A stretch of DNA of 64,000 nt from Rhodoplanes tepidamans (GCF_030813915.1 NZ_JAUSUJ010000027.1:30883-94882); one strand, 5' to 3'. Shown: positions 51,598 to 60,343, counted from the stretch's first letter. Numbers and translations are program-made. The notes: generated by a model not told the origin, from the letters alone.

Positions 51598-52947
51598 ATG
51601 AACAGTGTCATCGCGCTCGCTGAACGAAACGTTCCCCGATACACCTCGTATCCGACCGCGCCGCACTTCACGCCGACGGTCGACGCCAAGACCTATGCCG
51701 GCTGGCTCGCCGCCCTGCCGGCAGGCTCCACCCTGTCGCTCTACCTTCACGTGCCCTTCTGCACGGACATCTGCCTCTACTGCGGGTGCCACACGAAGGC
51801 GGTGCGCCGGGCCGAACCGCTCGACGCCTACACGGACCGGCTGATCCAGGAGATCGGCCTCGTCGCGTCCAAGGCGGGCAGCAAGCAGGTCGTGCACATC
51901 CATTGGGGCGGCGGCACGCCGTCGATCCTGGGCGCGGAGCGCCTCGGGCGCATCGTCGCGGCGATCGAGGGCGCCTTCGACCTTTCGACCCTGCGCGAGC
52001 ACGCGGTCGAGCTCGATCCGCGCCGGCTCACCCAGGAGCTCGCCGATGCGCTCGCGGCGATCGGCGTCACCCGGGCGAGCCTCGGCGTGCAGGACTTCTC
52101 GCCCCATGTCCAGGAGGCGATCGGGCGGCTCCAGCCGTTCGAGACGGTGCGCGACGCCGCCGCCATGCTGCGCAAGGCCGGCATCGACCGCATCAACATC
52201 GACCTGATGTACGGCCTGCCGCGCCAGACCATCGCCGATGTCGAGCGCAGCGCGAGCCTCGCCGCCTCGCTCGATCCGGCCCGCCTGGCGCTGTTCGGCT
52301 ACGCCCACGTGCCGTGGTTCAAGGGCAACCAGAAGCTCATCGACGTCGCCGCGCTGGCCGGTCCCGGCGAGCGCATCGAGCAGGCGCGCGCCGCCTCGCG
52401 GACGCTCGCCAGCCACGGCTACGTGCCGATCGGCCTCGACCACTTCGCCCGGCCCGACGACGACCTCGCCACCCTGCAGCGCGGCGGCCGCCTGCGCCGC
52501 AACTTCCAGGGCTACACCACCGACGAGGCCGACGGCCTGATCGGCTTCGGGGCGAGCGCCATCGGCAAGCTGCCGCAGGGCTTCATCCAGAACGCGGTCG
52601 ACATCGCCGGCTATTCCCGCACGGTCGAGAGCGGCTCGCTCGCCACCATCAAGGGCGTCGCGGTGTCCAGCGACGACGTGCTGCGGGCCGAGATCATCGA
52701 GCGGCTGATGTGCGATCTCGGCGTCGATCTCGACACCCTGCCGGCCGCCAAGATCGGCGACAGCCTCGACACCAGCTTCGCCCGCGAGATGCACGATCTC
52801 GACGGCCTGGTCGCCGCCGGCATGGTGCGGATCGACGGGCGGCGCATCAGCATCACCGAGGAGGGCCGGCCCTTCGTCCGGCTCGTGGCAGCGGCGTTCG
52901 ACGCCTATCTGCCGCAGAACCGCTCACGCCATTCGGTGGCCGTCTAG
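51598..52947 (+). CDS. hemN: Oxygen-independent coproporphyrinogen III dehydrogenase (HemN)
   Basis: 449 codons. The radical-SAM cluster motif CTDICLYCGC (about residues 54-63) contains the C-x3-C-x2-C ligands plus the extra Cys typical of true HemN. Other blocks: VPRYTSYPTAPHF at the start, IHWGGGTPSIL, RASLGVQDFSPHVQEAIGR, INIDLMYGLPRQT, and IGLDHFARPDDDLA. It oxidatively decarboxylates coproporphyrinogen III to protoporphyrinogen IX without oxygen in heme or bacteriochlorophyll synthesis. An FNR-type box upstream indicates microaerobic induction. It ends in a perfect 28-nt palindrome that probably terminates the transcript. Confidence 0.96.
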   Translation: MNSVIALAERNVPRYTSYPTAPHFTPTVDAKTYAGWLAALPAGSTLSLYLHVPFCTDICLYCGCHTKAVRRAEPLDAYTDRLIQEIGLVASKAGSKQVVHIHWGGGTPSILGAERLGRIVAAIEGAFDLSTLREHAVELDPRRLTQELADALAAIGVTRASLGVQDFSPHVQEAIGRLQPFETVRDAAAMLRKAGIDRINIDLMYGLPRQTIADVERSASLAASLDPARLALFGYAHVPWFKGNQKLIDVAALAGPGERIEQARAASRTLASHGYVPIGLDHFARPDDDLATLQRGGRLRRNFQGYTTDEADGLIGFGASAIGKLPQGFIQNAVDIAGYSRTVESGSLATIKGVAVSSDDVLRAEIIERLMCDLGVDLDTLPAAKIGDSLDTSFAREMHDLDGLVAAGMVRIDGRRISITEEGRPFVRLVAAAFDAYLPQNRSRHSVAV

Positions 52948-52978
52948 GTCACACAAGTCGTACTGTCGACGCATATTG

Positions 52979-53006
52979 CGATGGCCGGGGCGCGCCCCGG
53001 CCATCG
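52979..53006 (+). terminator. Perfect palindromic hairpin after hemN
   Basis: CGATGGCCGGGGCG / CGCCCCGGCCATCG, a 28-nt perfect palindrome starting 32 bp after the hemN stop, followed only by TCGTTT. Likely transcription end, though the T-run is weak. Confidence 0.7.
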
Positions 53007-53141
53007 TCGTTTGGGCGGCCGTTCACGGTGGCTTTCGCCCGAGCGGTCCGCGGTCGCTTCGATTCGTCCCCCGTCATTCCGCGGCGCGCGCACCGGCGCG
53101 CGCACCCGGAACGACGGAGAGCCGATCGACGGCGCCCGCCG

Positions 53142-54059
53142 TCACGCTCCGTCCCGACCGGCCTCTCCGCCGCCCTCCGCGCGCAGCCGTGCGGCGATCC
53201 AGTCGATGAAGGCGCGCAGCCGCGGCGACAGGTGCTTGGCGCGGGGATAGAGCACCGAGACGGGGGTCGGCGACGGCGGCGTCTCGGCCAGCACCGGCAC
53301 CAGGGCGCCGGAGCGAAAGTCGGCCTCCAGCCGATAGCGCGGCGCCTGGATCAGGCCGAGGCCGGCGCGCGCCGCCGCCGCATAGGTCTCGGCGCCGTTG
53401 ACGGTGAGGAGCGACGGCAGCCGCACCTCGCGCCGCTCGCCCGCCACCATGAACTCCAGCGGCAGCACGGCGCCGGTCGCCGACGAGCGGAAGCCGACCA
53501 TGCGATGGCCGTCGAGATCGTCCGGACCGTGCGGCACGCCGTGCCGCGCCAGGTAGTCGGGGGACGCGCAGGTCGCCTCCGGCAGCGCGGTCAGCCGGCG
53601 CGCCACGAGATCGCTGTCGGTCAGCGTGCCGACCCGCAGCACGCAGTCCATGCCCTCCTGCAGCAGATCGACGTAACGGTCGCTCTCGCTGAGCTGCACC
53701 TCGATGTCCGGATAGGCGCCGAGAAACTCCGGCAGGTGCGGCACCAGAATGCGGCTCGCCATCCCGCCGTGCACGCCGACATGCAGGAGCCCCTTGGGGC
53801 TCGCGCCGGCGAACGCGCCCTCCGCCTCATCGAGGTCGGCGAGCAGGCCGACGCAGCGGCGGTAGTAGGCTTCGCCGTCGAGGGTCGGGCCGACATGCCG
53901 GGTGGTCCGCTGCAGCAGGCGGACGCCGAGCCGCGCCTCCAGCGCCTTCACGGCCTCGGTGACGGAGGAGCGCGGAAGGCCGAGATCCTCGGCCGCCTTG
54001 GAGAAGCTCCTGCGCTCGACCACCCGGGTGAACACCCGCATGGCGTCGAAACGGTCCAT
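53142..54059 (-). CDS. LysR-family transcriptional regulator
   Basis: 305 codons, standard length. The N-terminal winged HTH is typical: MRVFTRVVERRSFSKAAEDL, GLPRSSVTEAVKALEARLGV, RLLQRTTRHVGPT. The effector domain opens with GLLHVGVHGGMASRILVPHL. Its AaeR/DmlR-like group often controls a neighbouring oxidoreductase. It diverges from the SDR gene by 114 bp, the classical arrangement for a LysR regulator and its target; the gap contains ATAGTGATGCCATCTAAC and an AT-rich core but no certain T-N11-A site. Confidence 0.92.
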   Translation of the reverse strand: MDRFDAMRVFTRVVERRSFSKAAEDLGLPRSSVTEAVKALEARLGVRLLQRTTRHVGPTLDGEAYYRRCVGLLADLDEAEGAFAGASPKGLLHVGVHGGMASRILVPHLPEFLGAYPDIEVQLSESDRYVDLLQEGMDCVLRVGTLTDSDLVARRLTALPEATCASPDYLARHGVPHGPDDLDGHRMVGFRSSATGAVLPLEFMVAGERREVRLPSLLTVNGAETYAAAARAGLGLIQAPRYRLEADFRSGALVPVLAETPPSPTPVSVLYPRAKHLSPRLRAFIDWIAARLRAEGGGEAGRDGA

Positions 54060-54173
54060 TGTTCGCTAATCTCGAATAGTGATGCCATCTAACGGTAGAT
54101 TATCTTGTTCAAGCGAACTGCCAAGTATCTCCCCGTCAGCCGCCGCCAGGCGGGCAAACCGAGGAGAACCGCC

Positions 54174-54917
54174 ATGACCGTCACATCCGCCACCAAGGTC
54201 GCCATCGTCACCGGGGCGTCGCGCGGCATCGGCGCCGCCATCGCCGAACGGCTCGCGCGCGACGGCTTCTCCGTCGTGATCAACTTCGCCGGCGACGCGG
54301 CGTCCGCCGAGGCGCTGGTCCGCCGGATCGAGCAGGCGGGCGGCCGCGCCGTCACGGCGCGCGCCGACGTCGCCGACCCGGCGGCGGTGGCGCGCCTGTT
54401 CGAGGCCGCCGAGGCGGCGTTCGGCGGCGTCGACGTCGTCGTCGTCAATGCCGGGATCATGACGCTGGCGCCGATCGCGGAGAGCAGCGACGCGCTGTTC
54501 GACCGGCAGGTCGCGATCAACCTGAGGGGTGCGTTCAACACGCTGCGCGAGGCGGCGCGGCGGCTGCGTCCGGGCGGCCGCATCGTCACCCTGTCCTCCA
54601 GCGTCACGACGCTGCTGCAGCCGACCTACGGCGTCTATGCCGCCACCAAGGCGGCCGTCGAGGCGCTGACGAGCGTGCTGACGAAGGAGATGCGCGGCCG
54701 CGGCATCACCGTGAACGCGGTGGCGCCGGGCCCGACCGCCACGGCCCTGTTCCTCGACGGCAAGCCGGCGGAGCTGGTCGACCGTCTCGCCAAGGCGGCC
54801 CCGCTGGAGCGTCTCGGCCAGCCCGAGGACATCGCCGCGGCGGTGTCGTTCCTGGCCGGCCCGGACGGCGCCTGGATCAACGGCCAGGTGGTGCGCGCCA
54901 ATGGCGGCCTCGCCTGA
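54174..54917 (+). CDS. SDR-family NAD(P)-dependent oxidoreductase
   Basis: 247 codons from ATG 54174, with GAGGAG 9 bases upstream. Classical SDR motifs: TGASRGIGAAIAERLA (cofactor TGxxxGxG), VVVNAGIM (NAG), the catalytic Ser in LSSSVTTLLQ and the Y-x3-K in YGVYAATKAAVE, followed by NAVAPGPTAT. The Arg after the glycine motif and a basic neighbourhood suggest NADPH. Probable target of the divergent LysR regulator. The substrate is unknown. A degraded SDR remnant follows 34 bp downstream. Confidence 0.93.
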   Translation: MTVTSATKVAIVTGASRGIGAAIAERLARDGFSVVINFAGDAASAEALVRRIEQAGGRAVTARADVADPAAVARLFEAAEAAFGGVDVVVVNAGIMTLAPIAESSDALFDRQVAINLRGAFNTLREAARRLRPGGRIVTLSSSVTTLLQPTYGVYAATKAAVEALTSVLTKEMRGRGITVNAVAPGPTATALFLDGKPAELVDRLAKAAPLERLGQPEDIAAAVSFLAGPDGAWINGQVVRANGGLA

Positions 54918-54951
54918 CCCCATTCCCACCGACATCGCAGGACCTGCCGCC

Positions 54952-55256
54952 ATGAGCGCACCCATCCCCACGCGCGCCTCCGCCCCTTCGGCTCCGTCCG
55001 CCGGCGGGACCCGAGAATCCGCCGTCCTCGTCACCGGCGCGGCGTCGGGCTTCGGCCTGATGACGGCGCAGGCGCTGGCCGACGCGGGCCACACCGTCTA
55101 CGCCTCGATGCGCGAGACCGCGGGCCGCGCCCGTTCCGGGTCCATGTCGACCCCTCGCAGGACGGCGCCGAGGTGGTCGCCGCGGTCGCCGACCGGGTTC
55201 GCCGGGAGCTCTACCGCGCGACCGGGCTCGAGCGGCTGCTGCGGCCGCAGCGCTGA
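54952..55256 (+). pseudogene. Remnant of a second SDR gene with internal deletion and frame change
   Basis: From ATG 54952 the first ~55 codons are an SDR N-terminus (SAVLVTGAASGFGLMTAQAL, then AGHTVYASMRETAGR). The sequence then jumps, in another frame, to a typical C-terminal piece of the same SDR group (FRVHVDPSQDGAEVVAAVAD, RVRRELYRATGLERLL) ending at the TGA 55254-55256. About 200 codons of the catalytic core (NAG, Tyr-Lys) are missing. So the gene was complete and was disabled by an internal deletion. It would originally have been co-transcribed with the intact SDR gene upstream. Confidence 0.8.
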
Positions 55257-55282
55257 TCCGCCGCCGCACCATGCCACCCAAG

Positions 55283-55310
55283 AAAAAGGGCCCGCTCGCG
55301 CGGGCCCTTT
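55283..55310 (-). terminator. Intrinsic terminator of YciE-like copy B
   Basis: Eleven-base-pair stem AAAGGGCCCGC / GCGGGCCCTTT (55285-55310) with a TCGC loop; on the minus strand a TTTTTC run follows. It lies 22 bp after the stop of the gene at 55332-55934. Confidence 0.88.
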
Positions 55311-55331
55311 GCTTGCCGCCGGCCGTGGGGA

Positions 55332-55934
55332 TCAGGCGGCGGCGCGGCCGCGGCGGCCGTTGCTCTTGGCGGGCTTCGCGCCGCCGCGCGAGGACCCGCC
55401 GCGGGCCGGGCTGCGGCGTGGCGGCGCCTTGCGGGCGGCCTTCGGGTTGGCCGACTTCTTCGCCATCGCGGTCAGCTTCTTGTCGGTCGCGACCTCTTCC
55501 TTGAGGGTCTCGGTGAGCAGCGTCGCGACGTCCTTGCGGCCGAGCTGCTTGGCCCAGGCGACCAGGGTGCCGTAACGGGTGATCTCGTAGTGCTCGACCG
55601 CCTGCGCGGCGGCGATCAGGGCCGCGTCGAGGACCTCCTTGTCCTCGATCTCGCCGGCCACGTCGTTGGCCTCCTCGATGATGCCGTCGATGGCCGGGCA
55701 CTCGGTGCCCTTCGGCTCCTGGTCGAGCTTCTTGAACACCTGGTCGAGCCGCTTGATCTGCCGCTTGGTCTCGGCGAGATGCGCCTTGAGGCCGCGCTTC
55801 AGCTCGGTGTCCGTCGCCTTCTCCATCATCTCGGGCAGCGCCTTCTCGATCTGATGCTCGGCGTAATAGACGTCCTCGAGCTGATGGACGAACAAATCGT
55901 CCATCGTGCGGATTTCGTCGGAGAACATCGCCAT
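55332..55934 (-). CDS. YciE/YciF-family ferritin-like protein with basic C-terminal tail, copy B
   Basis: 200 codons from ATG 55934 (MAMFSDEIRTMDDLFVHQLE); ATG 55928 is also possible. The ferritin-like core is closely related to copy A (DVYYAEHQIEKALPEMMEKA, CPAIDGIIEE, QAVEHYEITRYGTLVAWAKQ). Unlike copy A, it ends with ~45 residues rich in Lys, Arg, Ala, Pro and Gly (KKSANPKAARKAPPRRSPAR ...). This tail resembles histone-H1-like or Dps-type DNA-binding extensions and suggests nucleoid association; that is inference. It has its own terminator. Confidence 0.9.
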   Translation of the reverse strand: MAMFSDEIRTMDDLFVHQLEDVYYAEHQIEKALPEMMEKATDTELKRGLKAHLAETKRQIKRLDQVFKKLDQEPKGTECPAIDGIIEEANDVAGEIEDKEVLDAALIAAAQAVEHYEITRYGTLVAWAKQLGRKDVATLLTETLKEEVATDKKLTAMAKKSANPKAARKAPPRRSPARGGSSRGGAKPAKSNGRRGRAAA

Positions 55935-56179
55935 GCTTGAAGCTCCTGAACACGGTCCTGGCGGACCTTTGGGGATTTCTGCGCGGCCGATCCATGCGAC
56001 CGCCGCCACAGCCGCAATCTCGCCACCAACGAACCACCATGACCCGGGTTCCGCGCATCGCCCGCGAACGAGTTGAATCGCGGGCGGAAATGCGCAGGAT
56101 GCCGGTCCGGCCCGAGTCGTTCGGGACGCCACCCGCCGGGCCGCCGAACCACGCCAGCCGGACATCACGCAGCCGAGCC

Positions 56180-56620
56180 ATGACCGACGAGAACGCACCG
56201 TTCCCCCGTGTGCTCATCCTGTGCATCGCCGTCACGGGCGGCGTGATGGCGGCCGTGACGGCACAGCTCGCCTATGCGCGGCTCGGACTCGATCTCGGTG
56301 CGGCGTGGCGCGACATGATGGGTGCGCGCACCGGACAGATGCGCTCGGCCTTCGCCTGGTGGGCGATCGCGCTCACCGCCTTCGCGGCCGGCCTGGTGAT
56401 CGCCTGGATCGTGCGGCTGATGGCGTCCGCGCAGTCGAGCCTCGCAGCGGTGCGATGGATCGGCGGCGCCGTCCTGGTGGTCGCCCTCGCCCTGGTGGGC
56501 CACGAAGCGGGAGCGCCGACCGGGCTCGCCCCCGGGGCGGGCGTCGCGCTCGGCCTGATCTCGCTGACGGTCGCCGGTCTCCTGTCCCTGCTCGGCGCCT
56601 ACTTCGCCACGCGGCGCTGA
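56180..56620 (+). CDS. Integral membrane protein, unknown
   Basis: 146 codons from ATG 56180 (MTDENAPFPRVLILCIAVTG). Four hydrophobic segments are visible: VLILCIAVTGGVMAAVTAQL, WWAIALTAFAAGLVIAWIV, WIGGAVLVVALALVGHEAG and VALGLISLTVAGLLSLLGAY. The loop after the first helix contains DLGAAWRDMMGARTGQMRSA. No named family was recognised. It lies between the YciE-like gene (divergent) and the patatin-like gene. Confidence 0.65.
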   Translation: MTDENAPFPRVLILCIAVTGGVMAAVTAQLAYARLGLDLGAAWRDMMGARTGQMRSAFAWWAIALTAFAAGLVIAWIVRLMASAQSSLAAVRWIGGAVLVVALALVGHEAGAPTGLAPGAGVALGLISLTVAGLLSLLGAYFATRR

Positions 56621-56905
56621 AACCGGTCGCCACCGGACGCATTCTCTCCCGGGAGACGGAGGGCTGGCGCGCAGGTGGGCGGGATCCGGGACGGACGCGG
56701 CAAGCCGTGGACATCACAAAAAAAACACGCACGCCGTGATAGAGAATCCGGACGTGACCGTGCCGACTCGACCGGCCGTCCCGAGGCCGATCGAACCGCC
56801 GCGCCAGCCGAAGCCACGCAAGCTGCAGCGCTCCGCTGCCGCTCGCAAGCCACAGCAATGCATGCCGCAGCGATGCCAATCGCAGCATTTGGGGCAGGTG
56901 GGACA

Positions 56906-58375
56906 ATGCGATCGTGGTCCGTGACTTTCCGAGCGTCCCTGTCGGTTCCGTTCGGTCTCGCCCTCGGCCTCGGGCTCTGTCTCGGCGTCGCGGCCCTCGT
57001 GGCCGGGCCCGAACCCGCCGTCGCGGCACCCCGGCAGAAGCTGGTCTGCCCGAAAACGCTCGAGGAGCCCGGCGCCTTCGCGGATGCCGCCGAGCATGCC
57101 CGCTACGCCGCCTGCCTGCGTCAGGCCCAGGCGCGCCGCGCCCGCGCCGCCAAGCGCAAGCAGGACGGCAAGCCGGCCGAGGCGGCGGCGGCCGCTGCCG
57201 CTGCCGCGGCCGCGGAGGCGTCGCCGCGCGAGGCGACCGGCAACACCCGCCCCGGCGGCCGCGACTTCGCGGCGGCCGACCAGGCGATGGCGGCGATCCC
57301 GGGCATCCCCGACGCCCGCTTCTGGGGCGACTCGGAGGCCGACTACATGCGGGTGCTCGGCGGCGTCGGCGGCGATTGGCTGGCGCTGTCGGCGGGAGGC
57401 GAGGATTCGGGCTTCGGCGCCGGCCTGCTGACCGGACTGTCCGAGAGCGGTCGCCGCCCCGACTATGCCGTGGTGACCGGGGTGAGCTCCGGTGCGCTGC
57501 TGTCCCCGTTCGTGTTTCTCGGCTCCTCGCGCGACGCCGAGATGCGCGACAACTTCATGGCCCTGAACGCCGCCGAGGTGTTCGAGGATCGCCGCACCCC
57601 GGAGAGCCTGCTCGACACCTGGCCGCTGCGCGAGTTCATCGCCAGGCGAATCACCCGCGAGCTGATCGACGCGGTCGCGGCCGAGCACAGGCGCGGCCGC
57701 CGGCTGATCGTGATCACCGCCAATCTCGACATCGCCCGCCCGGTCGCCTGGAACATGGGGGCGATCGCCGCCGCCGGCACCGAGGCCTCGGCCAAGCTGT
57801 TCCGCGACGTGCTGGTCGCCTCGAGCGCGATCCCGGGCCTGTTTCCGCCGATGATGATCGAGGCGGAGGCCGGGGGAAAGCGCATCCAGGAGATGCATGT
57901 CGACGGCGGCCTCGCCGCCACCATCTACGCGGCCCCAGATTCGATGCTGCTCGCCGGGGCGACGCAGCCGCTGCCGATGAAGAGCCTCACCATCGTGGTC
58001 AACGGCAAGCTGCAGTCGAGCTTCGCCGTGACGGACCGCAGCCTCGTCGGCGTGCTGGGGCGCTCCCTCTCGGTCGGCGTCAAGCGCGGCAGCCGGTCGA
58101 CCGCGGTGCTGGCGGCGGCGGCCGCGCGGCGCAGCGGCGTGCCCTTCAACATCGCCTTCGTCGACCAGGACTTCGACTACCCGAGCCGCGGCATGTTCGA
58201 CGCCGCCTACATGAAGGCGCTGTTCGAGTCGGGCGTGAAGCAGGGCCGGAGCGCGGCACCGTTCCGATCGGGCGTGCCGGGCGCCGCGGAGGGGCCGGAT
58301 GCGGCGGCGCGCGCCCGCACCGGCGCGACGACCGAAGGCGCGGCCGCGCAGGCCGGCGACACCACGGCGCGGTGA
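56906..58375 (+). CDS. Patatin-like phospholipase, secreted or membrane-anchored
   Basis: 489 codons from ATG 56906. An N-terminal hydrophobic segment (VPFGLALGLGLCLGVAALVA) acts as signal or anchor, then an Ala/Lys/Arg-rich linker (~residues 70-105). The patatin domain shows the oxyanion-hole motif ALSAGGEDSGFGAGLL, the nucleophile motif GVSSG (about residues 192-196) and the catalytic dyad Asp in VDGGLA (about 332). Patatins are lipid acyl hydrolases. The extension beyond ~440 is low-complexity. No secretion system or lipid pathway genes flank it. A good intrinsic hairpin follows. Confidence 0.9.
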   Translation: MRSWSVTFRASLSVPFGLALGLGLCLGVAALVAGPEPAVAAPRQKLVCPKTLEEPGAFADAAEHARYAACLRQAQARRARAAKRKQDGKPAEAAAAAAAAAAAEASPREATGNTRPGGRDFAAADQAMAAIPGIPDARFWGDSEADYMRVLGGVGGDWLALSAGGEDSGFGAGLLTGLSESGRRPDYAVVTGVSSGALLSPFVFLGSSRDAEMRDNFMALNAAEVFEDRRTPESLLDTWPLREFIARRITRELIDAVAAEHRRGRRLIVITANLDIARPVAWNMGAIAAAGTEASAKLFRDVLVASSAIPGLFPPMMIEAEAGGKRIQEMHVDGGLAATIYAAPDSMLLAGATQPLPMKSLTIVVNGKLQSSFAVTDRSLVGVLGRSLSVGVKRGSRSTAVLAAAAARRSGVPFNIAFVDQDFDYPSRGMFDAAYMKALFESGVKQGRSAAPFRSGVPGAAEGPDAAARARTGATTEGAAAQAGDTTAR

Positions 58376-58400
58376 CGCCGAGACGAGGCGCCCGGACGCG

Positions 58401-58431
58401 AAAAGCTCGGCACCGCAGTGCCGAGCTTTCG
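58401..58431 (+). terminator. Hairpin terminator of the patatin-like gene
   Basis: Twelve-base-pair stem AAAGCTCGGCAC / GTGCCGAGCTTT (58402-58429) with a CGCA loop, 26 bp after the stop; the following T-run is only three bases. Confidence 0.75.
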
Positions 58432-58761
58432 GTCTCAGACAGGCACCCGGTTGCGTGGACCCGGCGCCCGCCCACTGAGCGCCGCAGGTGTTAACGGAAG
58501 CTGACCGCGATCACGGCGCCGGCCCGCGGACCGGACGCGGGCCGATGCCCGCAACCGGCTCCCGGCGCAGGTAAAACGCGGCTCGCTGCGGCGTGGTGCC
58601 GCGCCGTGCGGCGCGCCGTCGCAGCGCGCCGGTCCGGCCCCCGGTCGTCGTGATCGAGCCGCTCCGCGCGCCGTCGCCGCGCTGCGGGCATGACGGCTCT
58701 TGCCGCGCCGCCCGCCCCGGTCCAAAGCTTGCGGATTGCGTCACCAGATCGATCGAGCCCC
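58432..58761. other. Gene-free stretch
   Basis: About 330 bp between the patatin-gene terminator and the unknown gene at 58762. Only GTTAACGG at ~58489 and short GC palindromes are seen. An in-frame ATG at 58690 could extend the next gene by 24 codons. Confidence 0.4.
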
Positions 58762-59958
58762 ATGTCCCGCCTGTTTCGCGTCTCCACGTTCCGCGGCTTC
58801 CTGCACGGCCTGCGCACCGAGGGGGCGTCTAGCCTGGTCCGCCTCGCCCGCAACGAGCTCGCCGAACCGCGCCTGGCGCTGACCCGGAAGGTCCGGGCGG
58901 CCGCGACCGCGGTCGGCGACCACTTCCGCCGCGCCACGACGGCGAGTGCCGCCTGGTCGGACGACTGCCTGCAGCTCGTCTGGGATCTCGCCGCCGCGCC
59001 GGTGTCGTTCGACTTCGCCGCGACGCTCGCCGCCGCGGAGATCGAGCGCCGCAAGCGCGGCCTCGCCGGGATCGTCGTGATCGTCGTGCCGGGCCCCCAT
59101 CACGGCGTGAAGCGCGAGACCCCGGCCCACGAGGCCGTCGAGGATCCGGAGACGCGGCTGTGGCGGCTCCGGCACGAGCTCCTGCCGATGCTCGCCCTGC
59201 TGCCGAGCGTGCGCGGCCACGCGGTCTGCGGCGACCGCCGGCAGGCCTGGTCGCTGATCGCCGAGGACGACCGCAAGGTCTATCCCGACGGCTACCGGGT
59301 CTTCCTCCCGGCCCGGCCCGAGGTCGCCGCCGCCCGCGAGGAGGCGCGGCGGGCCGGCACGGTGTGGCCGCTGCTCACCGCGTCGTCCGCCGGCCGGCGG
59401 GCCGCCGAGGAGTATCTGTCGCGGATCGCCGACGGCCGCCGCGCCGTGGTGATCACGCTGCGCGCCAGCCCGCTCTCGCCGCGCCGGAACAGCCGGATCG
59501 ACGACTGGATCGCCTTCGCGCACGGGCTCGACCGCGACCGCTACGTTCCGGTCTTCGTCCATGACGGGCCGCCCGGAACGGCGGCGCCGGCCGGGCTCGC
59601 GGATCACCCGGTATGCACGGCGGCGGGCCTCGACATCGAGTTCCGGATGGGGCTGTACGAGCGGGCCTGGCTCAACATGGGCGTCCTGTCCGAGCCGCTG
59701 ACGCTCGCCTGGTACAACGAGCGGGCCCGCTACCAGGTGTTCGTGCCGCTCGACGCCGAGACCGACGTGACGGCCCGGGCGCTCGAGGACGCCGGCCACC
59801 GCATCGGCGGCGACATCGAGTTCGCCCGGCCGTGGCAGCAGCTGGTGTGGAAGACCGACGAGCTCGCGGCGATCCGGCTCGCCTTCGCCGTGATGGAGCA
59901 GCGCCTCGCCGCCATCGAGGCAGTCGAGCGCACCGATCCGGCGACCCTGGTTCGCTGA
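58762..59958 (+). CDS. Unknown protein, possible glycosyltransferase-like
   Basis: 398 codons from ATG 58762 (MSRLFRVSTFRGFLHG); ATG 58690 is an alternative. No signal peptide or membrane helix. Distinctive parts: LRASPLSPRRNSRIDDWIAF (a D/R-N-S-R-I/L-D-W pattern), YVPVFVHDGPPGT and FRMGLYERAWLNMGVLSEPL. This combination resembles uncharacterised cytosolic proteins of polysaccharide and lipopolysaccharide loci that may adopt a GT-B fold. I cannot name the family with confidence. The gene stands alone between a terminator and small genes. Confidence 0.7.
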   Translation: MSRLFRVSTFRGFLHGLRTEGASSLVRLARNELAEPRLALTRKVRAAATAVGDHFRRATTASAAWSDDCLQLVWDLAAAPVSFDFAATLAAAEIERRKRGLAGIVVIVVPGPHHGVKRETPAHEAVEDPETRLWRLRHELLPMLALLPSVRGHAVCGDRRQAWSLIAEDDRKVYPDGYRVFLPARPEVAAAREEARRAGTVWPLLTASSAGRRAAEEYLSRIADGRRAVVITLRASPLSPRRNSRIDDWIAFAHGLDRDRYVPVFVHDGPPGTAAPAGLADHPVCTAAGLDIEFRMGLYERAWLNMGVLSEPLTLAWYNERARYQVFVPLDAETDVTARALEDAGHRIGGDIEFARPWQQLVWKTDELAAIRLAFAVMEQRLAAIEAVERTDPATLVR

Positions 59959-60133
59959 GGAGCAGGCGCCGATCGCCGGGGCCTTCCGCCGTGGGCCTGT
60001 CGGAATCGGCGGTGGTCGGGATCGGCGGCGGAAGAAGGGACCGGCTGGCGGGCTCCGCCGATCGACGCCTGCGACCGGTGCGCGGACGTCATCGGTCACG
60101 TCCCGCCGCGCGGCGGCGGGGACCGAAGCGGGA

Positions 60134-60259
60134 TCAGATCAGGAAGGTCAGGACGGTCGACAGCACGCAGCCCCCGACCAGCAGGGCCCAGTCACCGCGA
60201 TCGAAACCGAACAGATGCTGGGAAGCCGCGGAGTCGCGGTACGCGGAGTCGTCGTACAT
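60134..60259 (-). CDS. Small 41-residue single-span membrane protein
   Basis: 41 codons from ATG 60259 (MYDDSAYRDSAASQHLFGFD), TGA at 60134-60136, with a strong ribosome site (AGGGGGA) upstream. A short polar N-terminus (two Tyr, many Ser/Asp) precedes one membrane helix (DWALLVGGCVLSTVLTFLI) at the C-terminus. A perfect CtrA-type box lies 70 bp upstream and there is no competing gene. These points make a real small protein likely. Function unknown; CtrA control suggests a cell-cycle, polarity or motility link. Confidence 0.6.
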   Translation of the reverse strand: MYDDSAYRDSAASQHLFGFDRGDWALLVGGCVLSTVLTFLI

Positions 60260-60328
60260 GGCCGTCCCCCTGACAACGACGTTTCGTATGCGACCATAAC
60301 GCGCAGACGGCGTCCGGGTTCCCGCCGC

Positions 60329-60343
60329 TTAACGGAATTTTAA
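60329..60343. promoter_or_regulatory. CtrA box upstream of the 41-residue membrane protein gene
   Basis: TTAA-CGGAATT-TTAA, exact CtrA consensus, 70 bp upstream of the minus-strand start at 60259 and 114 bp downstream of the stop of the gene at 60457-60666. Located in an AT-rich island that probably holds the promoter. Confidence 0.6.
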
